Below, piece by piece: positions 34,458 to 44,702 of a stretch of 64,000 nucleotides of DNA. Below the pieces are notes generated by a model. It was given only the letters and a program-made list of their open reading frames with translations, was not told where the DNA came from and did no database searches. Position 1 is the stretch's first letter. Each line of letters opens with the position of its first letter. This stretch comes from Corylus avellana. Lineage: Eukaryota > Streptophyta > Magnoliopsida > Fagales > Betulaceae. The stretch lies in assembly GCF_901000735.1 (NCBI RefSeq), contig NC_081547.1:6820001-6884000 (forward strand), in the 5' to 3' direction. The translations under genes were made by a program, and so were the position numbers.

Positions 34458-36555
34458 TCATATCATATCATTCTTATTCAACTCCATACTCCAGGTATTA
34501 TAGACATCACATCTGAAACCAATGCAATTAAATCCAGCTGCATATACCAATCGAAATAATTCATGTTGCTGCCGCTTCCTTCCTCCCGGTTTTTTAATCA
34601 TCATATGCATATCAAGTAGGGATTTAACCTTTGCATAAGTGGTAATCTCTGGAAAAATTGGAAGAACTTGCACCATACAAAAACCTTTCCATCGTATGGA
34701 ACAGCGCTGTAGCAATTATTCAATATCTTCACGCAGTCATCGTCGCTCCAATCATTGAGTATCCACTATCAAAGATAAATAATCTCATGGTTAGTATTTG
34801 AATTCTGAAAAATAAATTTATCACCTTTCTTAAGCACAGTGTATTATTGACAGAGCATATAATGATGAGAAGCATTAAAAGAATGTTAAAAATCAAAGGT
34901 AAATTATACTTTACTACCGTAGAGTATCAACTTTGTGGCAACGTCTCCACCGAACTTCCAATTTGCACACCCTCTAAATTAGGCTCGAATGTTACAAAAA
35001 TGAGAAAGATGAATAAGTATATCCCTTTATCACACATTCCCCCATTATAGCAAACCAACACTACAAAAAAACAATTTTTTTCTGACTAGAGTTTTCTGAC
35101 GTGTTGGGGTGTCTGACACGTCAGAAATTTTTTCTGACATGGCGCTTTTGACGTGCGTCGATTGTCAGAAGCATAGGTGTCAGGAAAATTTTTTTCCTGA
35201 CGTGCCAGTGGGTAAACCGTCAGAATTTTCTGACGTTCCACTGTCCAACACGTCAGAAAATTGATAAATTAAATAAAAAATTAATTTTTCTTTTTTTAAA
35301 TTTTTTCTGGATTTTTTTTTTAATTAAAATTAATTTTCAATTAAATTATTATTATTATTTTTTTGGAATTTCTCTGCACGGCAGTGCAGATCTGCCATGG
35401 ATCTGCCATGGCCACTCCCTCTCTTCTTTTCTCTTCTTTTTTCTCTCTCTGTAGCTCTCTTCTTTTCTCCATGAGCTCTCCCTTTTCTCCATTTTCTCAC
35501 CATCTCCCTCTTCTTTTCGATCTCCATGGTGCAGTTCTGGTTTGAGTTTTTGAAAATATTTTCAAAAACTCAAACCGAAAAAATCTTCAAAAAATTAAAA
35601 CCAACCATCAAAAAATCAATCTGACAAACCCAAAAAATCTTCTTATCGATCTTCTCCTCTTCTTCTTCTTCTTCTTCTTCTCTTCTCCATTTTGTTTTTT
35701 TTTTCTTCTTCTTCTTCTTCTCTTCTCCTTTTCTTTTTCTTCTTCTCTTCTCCTTTTCTTTTTCTTCTTCTTCTACTTCGATCTGCTGCACGCTTCTCAA
35801 TTTTTTCCCTTCTCACCTTCTGTTTTTCTTCTTCCTTTGGAGGTGCCGTGCAGTCGGTGCACACTGCACAGAAGCAGGGAGATTCAGACATGCAGGAGAG
35901 AGAATGCACATGTGTGGGGAAAATAAATGAAAAGGGAAAAAGTTGAGGGTGGAAATAAAAAGAGGGAAAAAAAGTTTAAAATCCCGCCTATTTTTTGAGT
36001 TTTGTTGGGCTACTTGAGGTGATTTTCTGACGTGCCAGGTGTCGCACGTCAGGAATTTTTGACGTGCCACACATGGCACGTCAGGAATCTACTAAAAAAA
36101 ATAATAAATAATTATCTATATAAATATATATAGCTATATATATGTAATTTTGCTGACGTGGCAAACTACCACGTCAGCAAAATTCTGACGTGGCACTGTA
36201 GCACGTCAGAAATCCACACGTCAGAAAAATTCTGACGTGGTAGGTCTCACCACGTCAGCAATTATATAAATGTTTATCTTTTAAAATCTGAAATATTTTC
36301 TTGACGTTCAAATATTTTATACGTCAGAATTTTCTGACGTGTCTGTCGAGACACGTCAGAAAATTCTGACGTGCTACTATTCACGCGTCAGGAAAAAATT
36401 TTCTGACGTTTTAAATTTTAAATGTCAGAAAATTGCTGACGTGGCAAAAAATATGATACTGTAGCCACGTCAGAAAATGCCTATTTTTTTGTAGTGCAAA
36501 TACCATCATGTCAAAACAACAAATCCCATGAATGCCACCCTCGAGATAAACAGGC

Positions 36556-36586
<31 letters not shown>

Positions 36587-38212
36587 CTTTAGTATAAACA
36601 TCACATATGTAGAAAAATAAAAAATAAAAAAGATTAAACGGCTTGCAAAAATTAACCAAGTTTCTTATATCTCATCTGTATCTTTCTGAGCTTCAAATGT
36701 GGGTAACAAAAGAAGTGACGTAGTTATTAGTCATTCTTCAAGCTCAAGGATAGGAGAAAACATCCTGGAGACATTGTATTTAGGAGATATTTTGGTTCCT
36801 GCCAATCGCATGGTAGCCCTACTAACAATAAATGATCTTGCCAAAGTATTCTGGTAAACCCGTAAGAGATGCAAACACCAATTTTATAACAATGCCTTCC
36901 AATCTGTTAACGGGGATTTCAATCATTTTTTCATTTCCAGTATTTAAGATCCAATTTGGATGGTGAGAGACAAAGTGAAACAATTTTCTCAAATTATGGG
37001 CCAATCACCAATATTGAAAAGTGTAGTCTCAACAAAGTTTACAGAAATTGTTGATAGCACTTAAAAAACGTCGTCATTATTGCATTCTTGTAGTAATGCC
37101 ATTACAACATCAATAGATGGGCAGTCAAACAATCTTTTTCCGTGCTACAAATTTATTTGCTAAATGTTTCTAAGCGAAAGAGAAAAATAAGCCTTAATTA
37201 AGTCAACAATAAAAGTAAGGAACAATGCCAAAAAGATACAAAATTGAAAATTCACCTTCAAAATTGTGGCATCTCCTTTTGGAAAACTTTCGAACATATC
37301 TCCAGCCTCATGTTTTACACCTGGAAGATAAATTAACACCCCCTTTAAGCTACAGATTCTGTTAAACAATCGCAAATAGCTGTCTAGACTCCCAAAAGTA
37401 CAACCATTCATTAGAAATTCATGTATAGTAAAATTTGATGAACTGGATCTAGATAATCAATCTCCATAGTATTAGTCTCCACAAGATTTTAGCCATCTTT
37501 GTAATAACTTAGAATTTTATTTTTTTTATTTTTTTATTTTTGTGGCATGACATGGTACATGAGAATTGATAATATGAAGGTTACAAAGACCATCTACTTT
37601 GAACTTTGGAAAGTTTTTTTGTGGCATCTTTCTCTCCCTCTCACTCTTTCTTCCTATCTACTTTAACATAAAAACATTGTTTGTTGGTAGCTTGACAGGG
37701 CACATGAAAATTAACATTATGAAGGTTGCAGAGATCATCTACTTTAACTTAGAAACAATTTTTTTTTTTTTTTTGGGCATCATACATGGGCATTGAGAAT
37801 ATGAAGGTTGCAGATATCAGAACAATAGAGATGTGGCGAACTGCACTTAAAACAACTGAAGTGGGAAAAGATTGGATTCATTGCATATCCAATGATTTTT
37901 TTATCATTTTAATCCCAAAGTCTGATAAGGAAATTTATCGAATTCAAAAATTACCGTTGGGAGAAACAACACAATATCTTAAACAATATTATTTTAAAAA
38001 AACGTACTTGATGAACAGAAAACATACCAGGATAGGGCGGGGCATGTTGTATAACATGAGGCATGTCGAAATTAATGCCCTTAATTTTGGGGTATTTGGA
38101 AATGATTAAGCTAAGGGCCACTCCGATATTTCCACTACCAACGTCAACGATCTGCTTGAGGTTCTCAAAACCATCATAGGACTCAAGCATTTTCTTAACA
38201 AGTAAGGTAGTG
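34458..38212 (-). pseudogene. COMT-like O-methyltransferase pseudogene, copy 5 (exons 2 partial, 3, 4)
   Basis: Exon 4 34458-34765, exon 3 37256-37320, exon 2 38028-38212 (3' part only). Exon 4 starts [11 protein letters not shown], again with Asn at the catalytic His position (34754-34756). A one-base loss near 34680 shifts the frame between GKVL and [10 protein letters not shown]. Exon 3 reads GVKHEAGDMFESFPKGDATI. Exon 2 has SAM motif I changed to VDVGSGNIGV by a 3-bp insertion. At 38212 exon 2 stops within LVKK and continues directly into the segment matching 6898, so exon 1 and half of exon 2 are lost. Intron 3 carries a CACTA derivative (35059-36496). Confidence 0.9.
35059..36496. mobile_element. 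Non-autonomous CACTA element in OMT intron 3
   Basis: It begins CACTACAAAAAAA and ends TTTTTTTGTAGTG (1438 bp). It is flanked by the 3-bp duplication CAA (35056-35058 and 36497-36499), exactly restoring the intron sequence of the sister copies. Both ends are packed with TTCTGACGTG and CACGTCAGAA units in both orientations. The centre (about 35360-35900) is a CTT-rich polypyrimidine tract with no gene. It depends on an outside transposase; its subterminal motif differs from that of the 26.4-kb element, so that element is not its obvious source. Confidence 0.95.
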
Positions 38213-38880
38213 AATTCAAATCAAACGACTTTTTAGATGTAATTTTTTTTTTCTAGTTTCATTTGCTTAAATAATTTTTTTATTAATAATCTCTACAAGT
38301 AATTAAGAAAATTCTCAGGTAGTACTAGTTTTCGTTGATCAATTTTTAACCAAATAAAATGACTTACGTCAACATTTATCTTTATAAAGAAATTAATTTT
38401 GTATAGTTATCATAATAACGTAATAACTAAAAACTTTTGAAAATTTTTGTTTACTATGTCCCTCACTTCTCCCCACTTTTAATGCTCCCTTTCTGTTTTT
38501 CTCTCTTTCCTTGTATTTTTCATGAAAAAACTATAATTTTTTTTTTAAAGATAAATACTATATATACTTTTGTTTGTTATTTCATTTAATAGTGATTTTC
38601 AGTGACGTACTATTTTAGGAAGTGAGTACGTGGGAGTGAACACTTTAAAGTATGTATAGCATTTTTTAAAAAACAATTCATAATAAGATTTCCACTTATA
38701 TGGATGCATTCCTTATTGCGGGCGTTTGGTTAATTTCACTACAAAAACTTTCAGATTTAGTGACGCCTTGTAAGAAAACGACACTCCAAGGCGTCTCATT
38801 TAGTGGAACCGACACCCCTATAATAAGGGTGTCTGTTGAACAGTAAACCAACACCCTTAAGAGGTGTCGACAATGATTTA

Positions 38881-38934
38881 CAAAGTGCTTGTTAAAGTAG
38901 TTTGAAATTTCAAACTACTTTAATAGGCACTTTG
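38881..38934. repeat. 54-bp palindrome, second copy
   Basis: Same palindrome as 7589-7642, with one further base change in the left arm; it still folds end to end. Confidence 0.9.
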
Positions 38935-39332
38935 TTATATGAGAGATTTGTCAAAGATTTTTTTTTTTTTTTTCTTCTACGATGTTGACAAGTAATTTTA
39001 AATACTCAACTCTTATCTCATCCAATTTTAACAAGTGGCGCATGAAGAGACCATTTGCTTGACTTGGGCATGAAAGAGGTTGGCAGTCAAGCAGCATGAA
39101 TCACTCATTTCAGGTTAATCTCTAAATTGATGGCTTTGTTATCATTTCATTAGACTGATGTGTCATGCCTACATAATACTATATCTATAAGCTATGTGTA
39201 TATATATATATATATATCAACTGCAGCTAATTTGAAGTCGCAATTCTTATTTCAACTTTTCATAAGCATTTTTATTTAAAGTGTTTGGACAAGAAACGAT
39301 AGATTTCCAAATTAATATTACAAGCAAGCAAT

Positions 39333-39977
39333 CTACTTGAAGAACTCCATAACCCAATAATTACAGACAAAAGATTCAAATCTGATGCCACTAAACCCTG
39401 CTTTGGTTGCCAAGGCAATGAATTCTGCTTCCGTCCTTTCCTTCCCTCCTGGGGGTAACATGAGTCATCACGTTCACATCCAATTGACAGTTGCACTTCA
39501 TAGAAGTGCTATTCTCAGGCATAATTGGAAGAGCTGCATCCACAACAATCACCTTTCCATCATTTGGTGTAGCCTCGTAGCAGTTCTTCAACAGCTTCAA
39601 GCACTTTTCATCATTCCAATCATGGAGTATCCACTACAAAATGTATCCAAATTATAACACCATTTCTCTTCAACTCATATACAAAAAGTACACAAATCAA
39701 TCAAACCCACCTTCATAAAAATGGCATCCCCCTTAGGAACGCTTTCGAACATGTCTCCCCCGACATGTTCCACACCTGCAACACCAATTAATTAACACCT
39801 CTCTTTATCCCCCCACACACAAATATATATAGCTTATGAAGAACATTATATATATATATAAAAGAAGAGCAAATTAACCAGGATAATGTGGGGCATGTTG
39901 TATGACATGGGGCAAGTCGAAATTAATGGCCTTGATATGGGGGTATTTGGAAGTGATCAAGTTGAGAGTGACTCCTA
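39333..39977 (-). pseudogene. COMT-like O-methyltransferase pseudogene, copy 6 (subfamily 2, exons 2 partial, 3, 4)
   Basis: Exon 4 39333-39633, exon 3 39711-39775, exon 2 from 39879 to the break at 39977. Exon 4 begins WILHDWNDEKCLKLLKNCYE with the catalytic His present and Asp at the first Glu position. It has an extra G in 39451-39455, which shifts the frame before GGKERTEAEF, but it keeps the T missing in copy 3. Exon 2 is cut off inside NLITS.. upstream of SAM motif I by the Ty3/gypsy sequence. No exon 1 is present. Confidence 0.9.
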
Positions 39978-40399
39978 TCTCTTCGCCAAACCCTAGATTC
40001 TAGGGTATTCAATGCGCCGATTCAGTTTTGTTTTCCGAAAGTCTTTAAAAAGCCTTCTTCTTCTTCGTTTTAACTTCCATTGTTATCCCGCAGAAGCCAT
40101 TGTTATTCTTTCTAAGCTCTTATCGATCTCTCTTTTCTTTCAAATCTGGCACTTCTTCGTTCAGACCTCTCAGCCGAGTATTACTTTTCGAGAGTGGTAT
40201 ATTTCAAAGCTTCGCTCCAGTCTATTCCTTCGGCTGAACCTTTCGTCCATCCAACTGCCCCATACTCCATTACCTTGATTTCCTTCTTCCTTTAATCGAA
40301 CCCTCGGTCAATCACCTTCGCTTAAGCGTTGCCCACATAATTTTTCAACAAGGCCTTACTTCCATCCCTCGTCTTATATTCCCTTACCATCGATACCTT

Positions 40400-43300
40400 A
40401 TGAGTCACAGGGTTGAGGACGTTCCCAGGGTACTGGGTGAATCACACCCGGTTATTTGGGTATCAAAGGTGTCAGAATGTGATGAGCCTGAAATCCGTGC
40501 AAACTAGCGCATCCCTGATTCGGTTCGACTGGGCTTTGACACCAACAGTGTTGGAGCAGTAGTGGATACTGACAGTAATGAAATTTGTGTCTATTTGGAG
40601 ATGTTCCGAGTAGGGTTTAGGTTGCCCCTCCCGAGGGTAGTTTGGGAGCTACCGAGCTACATTCGGATAGCTCCTCATCGATTAGCTCCGAATGGGTGGA
40701 GAGTATTCTTCACCTGCATGATCGTTTGGTTGAAGATTCTTGGAGTGGAACATCCACTCACAGTCGTGGAATTTTTGAAAATTTACCGACTGACGAAGTG
40801 TTCCAGAACCGAGTTCTTGTTCACTTTCCAACTTCGGAAGAAAATGAAGCTCCTTACCTTCAGGCGTACCTACTCTAGCAACAAGGGGTGGAAAGATGAG
40901 TTCTTCTTTGTCCAAGGTGACTGGGAATTCTCACCTTCCGAAGTAATCAGGGACCCAAGCGTCCCTCGGGAAACTATTGCTCCATCAAACCGAGGTAAAA
41001 CCAAGCACTACTTTATTATCTTTTACTATATCTCTTTTTGCAGCAAAGCTAACCCTGACATCTGCTCTCAGGTCAACAAGAACCTCGTTTAACCAGGGAG
41101 GAGGAAAAGCGTGTGCAGGACGTGCTGGATCACGCCGAGCTTCATCCTCTGGAGATGGATTATGAGGCCCTCATGGTTGATGAGAACTTGAGGAGATATG
41201 TGTGGACTCCTGCACCGGCAAGACTGGTGGAAACTGACCTGCCTAGGGTACCAATTACAGAGGTGCCGAGAAGACCAACTGTTAGGGCTGCCGAGTCTTC
41301 CAAGCGAAGGACTATTGGGGCTGGGGGACCTTCTAAAGGAAAGGGCAAGAGAAAAGCTGAGGAAGCTTTCTTGAAGAAATCCTCGGCGAAGTCAATGGTT
41401 GTTGCTAGAGTCCCTTTGGTGATTGCTGATGAGCCAGAGGACCCCAACATCCCTTCTCTAAAGAAGATTAAGAAGAAGGCTAAAGCTACCGAGGGTAGTC
41501 CACATGTGGAGAAGAGTAAGAAGAAATACAAGGCTGCCGAGGACAGCTCGCAGGCAGCGGGGCTTGTTACCGATCCTGCACTGGAAGGAGTGATAGCACA
41601 CTCGGCTGCTGTTCGTGAAGAAGTGAGAAATGAGGGTATAAATGATCCGAGAGCCCCTGAGCCAGACGCCCCTGCTCCTCATATTAGAGCATACTCGAAG
41701 GTCCTTGGTGGGGTCAGGGAGTTCTTAAGCAGACAAGATAAGTCAGCTCAGGATGCCCTCCTCGCAAAACAGACTCCCCCAACTTCTTCACATACGCCTA
41801 CTAGAGCTGAAGTTTCTGCCTCTGAAGCTCTAAGTTACTCCAATCTCGACCGTCCCTCTCTCTTCCTCTCCCGAGGCTGTACAGATAAGTTCCTCTGAAT
41901 CTGAGGAAGAAGATACGACGGATGTTGGCGAAGCCCTTACCTACCTCGCCTCAAGAATGCCGGCCGTGAAACCTCTAGCCGTGATCTACCCAAGGCAAAC
42001 TAAAGCTGAAAGCTCATTCCCGTACGCTGAGGTTGTCAGCACCGAGCAGGTGGTTGCTGGTTTTATAGGTAGCAGACCTGATGATGTGCCAACAACCACA
42101 AAGCCCATGGTCGCCGAGAAAACATTTGCTGAAGAGGTGGCAGATGTTTTTAAGGTTACCAAGCAACTGGATGCCGAGTTTGAAACAACTGTTAGCGAAT
42201 TTGAAGGAGTTAACTTCAACTTCTTCGCCGGCGGGGAATCAATAAAACTCGGGGAGTCAAATTTGCCATTGAGAGAAAACCCGCCCAGTACCTCTGTCAG
42301 CATCCCCCCGAAGCATCTCCAGTAGCTGGTCCCTCAGTGGAGCGCTCACCCGAACCAATAATTTGGTCATTCGGGGAACCTCTCACTCGGTTGGGTGACA
42401 AATGGCTTGAGAATCCCTTCTCTACCTTAGCTAGCTTGATCCCGGCCAACAACATTGCTGACATCAGCGCTTAATTCCCGAAGGAGGTGATGGAACATAT
42501 GCTGTACCATCAACTCGAGGTAAGTATATCTCTATCCTCTGACTTCTGATAACAATATTTTGTTTTAATAAACTTCTTTCTGTTTGTAGGGGTCAATGCA
42601 TAGCATGAATTACTACCTTCATTTCAGAAGGTCTGTAGAGAGTTCGGCTCTGGTAGCTGAGGATGCCAAGAAGAGACTTGAAGAGGCTGAAGCCGAGATA
42701 AAATGACTAGAGGCTCAGAGTGCTAGAGCTGTCTCCCGGTCTCGGGAATTGGAGTCTGAGCTAGCTGCTGAGAGAACAAAGCATGCAAGTTTGCATGCTA
42801 ATTTTTTGACTCTTGAGGAGGGAGCTATCCGGCTTAAGGAGAGTCTTGCTGAAATCTCGACCTTGGAACCCGAAAATATCAAGAAGAGACTTGAAGAAAC
42901 CGAGGCTGAACTACAACGAGTTCAAGAGCTATCTTCTCAATAAGGGAACGAGCTCCTCCTTACAAAACAACAAGTTACCGATTTGGAGGCTCGGTGTTCT
43001 CAAGCTCTTTCTCGGATTCGAAAACAAGGAGTCCAGGGGATTGCTGAGAGAGCCAGGAATAGAAAGTTGCTAATTGATAATTCTGCCCTGGAGGATAAGG
43101 TTGCTCTTTTTAAAGAAAAACATGCTGAGGCCGAACTTCAATGTCGAGCTACCGAGTCTCGTATTAACCAAGTCTTTGAAGAGCTGGAAGCAGCTCAGAG
43201 ATACTCGGTGTACACTGTGCCGAAGTGGCTGAAGGGAAACTGAAAGTAACCGAAGAGCAACTTCTGGCCTCAGAGAAAAAATGAAAGTCGGCAAAGAAGA

Positions 43301-43761
43301 AGGCCAAAGCTGCTATAAAAAGGGCTGATAGTTTTTAGGGGAAATTTTTACGAGCTAAGGAGCAAGTGCTTAGATATAAGAACAAAGCTCAGGATTTCTA
43401 CAAACAGCTTTCTTTTGCTTCCTGGGCTCGAGACTACGGTTGGGGCACATGTTTCATCTCAGGTTTTGAAACTTTCCGCAGCTGGTCGAAGAATCCTCCC
43501 GAGGGTGTCGACCTTAACACAATCAAACCTGAAGATGTTCCTCCTACTGAAGAAGCCATTTAAAAAATTGCCATAATTGGTTAGGAGCAGATGCTCGACT
43601 GTAAAGGCATCATAGTCTTCGGCTTCAATCCGTTTGCTCAGCGTCAGATTGGGGAATCTTCTGCTGCAGCTAAACGTCCTGAGGCTGGAAAATCTTCATC
43701 TGCTGATTCGAAAAAGTCAATAACTGTGTCTGATGAAGAATGGGACCATGCCTCTTCTTGA
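40400..43761 (+). pseudogene. Antisense gene of the Tat element (gypsy-type 'transposase_28' domain), decayed
   Basis: Three exons: 40400-40994, 41072-42519, 42590-43761, with GT-AG introns of 77 and 70 bp. The N-terminal third reads EICVYLEMFRVGFRLPLP and ILGVEHPLTVVEFLKIYRL, typical of the putative gypsy-type transposon domain (PF04195 family). The middle is Lys/Pro/Ser-rich (KKIKKKAKATEGSPHVEKSK). The last exon is a long Glu/Leu-rich coiled coil (AKKRLEEAEAEIK, LEARCSQALSRI) ending DEEWDHASS and TGA. Breaks include a TAG at 40505-40507, a frameshift near 41840 and stops in the coiled coil. Its function in Tat elements is not known. It runs opposite to gag-pol and would need its own promoter, perhaps in 39978-40399. 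Confidence 0.82.
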
Positions 43762-44702
43762 TTTTCCAAATGTAAATACCAAGATAACATATCTCTTTTT
43801 TGTACCTAACTATTTTAACTTGATAATGAAAGAAATTTTTGTTATTAAATTCTATATGCACACTAACATTAATTCTGTATACTGATTTAGTTATAGATCT
43901 CAGCAATTTCATGCTATGTATACCCCCCCGATTCCCATTGGTTATAAATTTAATTTATACTGATGGGAATCTTAACGAGGTGTAAAATTTTGAACCGGGT
44001 GTTGGTGTGAATCGCAGTGTGTTGCATGTTTTACTGAGAATGCATTGTTTGTGAGAAAATCACGTTTAAACATGATAGTCGAACATTTTGTCCTAGGAGA
44101 ATGCTCGGGGAAAAAGTATTTGAGCTTTGGAGAATGCTGTGGTTTAGTTAGGCCTATGAACTTCTTCCTTGAGAAAGCGCCTTAGTGAATTGTTCGCCGA
44201 ACAAAGTTCGGGAAACTCTCTGGCTGTATTTCTCCGAGGTAGAACCTTTTGGAGCAAAGGCTTATGTTCGAGAAAGCGCCTTAGTGAAACTTCACCGAAT
44301 GAAATTTGGGAAATTCTCTTGCTATATTTCGCCTTAGTATAGTCTTATTAGACTTATGAACTTCATCTTTGGGGAAGCGCCTTAGTGAAATTTCTCCGAA
44401 CAAAGTTTAGGAAATTCTCCGACTATATTCTTCCAAAGTGGAAAGGAGATAAGTTCAGAAAATGCTTCTTCCGCTATATTCCCGAATTCTTCCTTGGTGA
44501 AAGTGCCTTAGTGAGAATATACCGAGTGACGCTCGGGATTTTACGGCTGTATTTCATCAAAGGGTTGGAAAGTGTTATCGATACCTTTCCAAAGGTAGCT
44601 TTTTTGGAACATTTTTCTTGAATATTTTCTCCGAACGTTGAATGAAAGCATGGTCTGGCACATACTTAAGATTTATGCATGATTCTAATCTCAGAGGATC
44701 CT
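43762..44702. repeat. Tandem repeats between integrase and antisense gene of the Tat element
   Basis: From about 44150 to 44630 a unit containing AAGCGCCTTAGTGAA, a CCGAACAAAGTT-like phrase and a GGCTGTATTTC-like phrase recurs about four times (anchors near 44171, 44271, 44371, 44501), spaced about 100, 100 and 130 bp. The left part, 43762-44150, is unassigned. Confidence 0.85.

Larger units (their letters stand above)
38213..39977. repeat. Segmental duplication, copy B (partner at 6898-8662)
   Basis: Nearly colinear with 6898-8662, including the CACTA-like terminus (38737), the 54-bp palindrome (38881-38934), OMT exons 4 and 3 and part of exon 2. It is bounded on the left by broken copy 5 and on the right by the gypsy element. 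Confidence 0.92.

Noticed and set aside
35570..35946. Glu/Lys-rich or Ser/Phe-rich open frames
   Set aside because: They result from the CTT-rich tract inside the small CACTA element, with low complexity and no conserved residues.
39978..40399. 3' LTR of the Tat element
   Set aside because: It shows no similarity to the 50376-50953 LTR and no LTR ends; more likely the leader of the antisense gene.
41160..41531. 123-codon minus-strand frame
   Set aside because: It lies opposite the antisense gene of the Tat element and mirrors its Lys-rich region.
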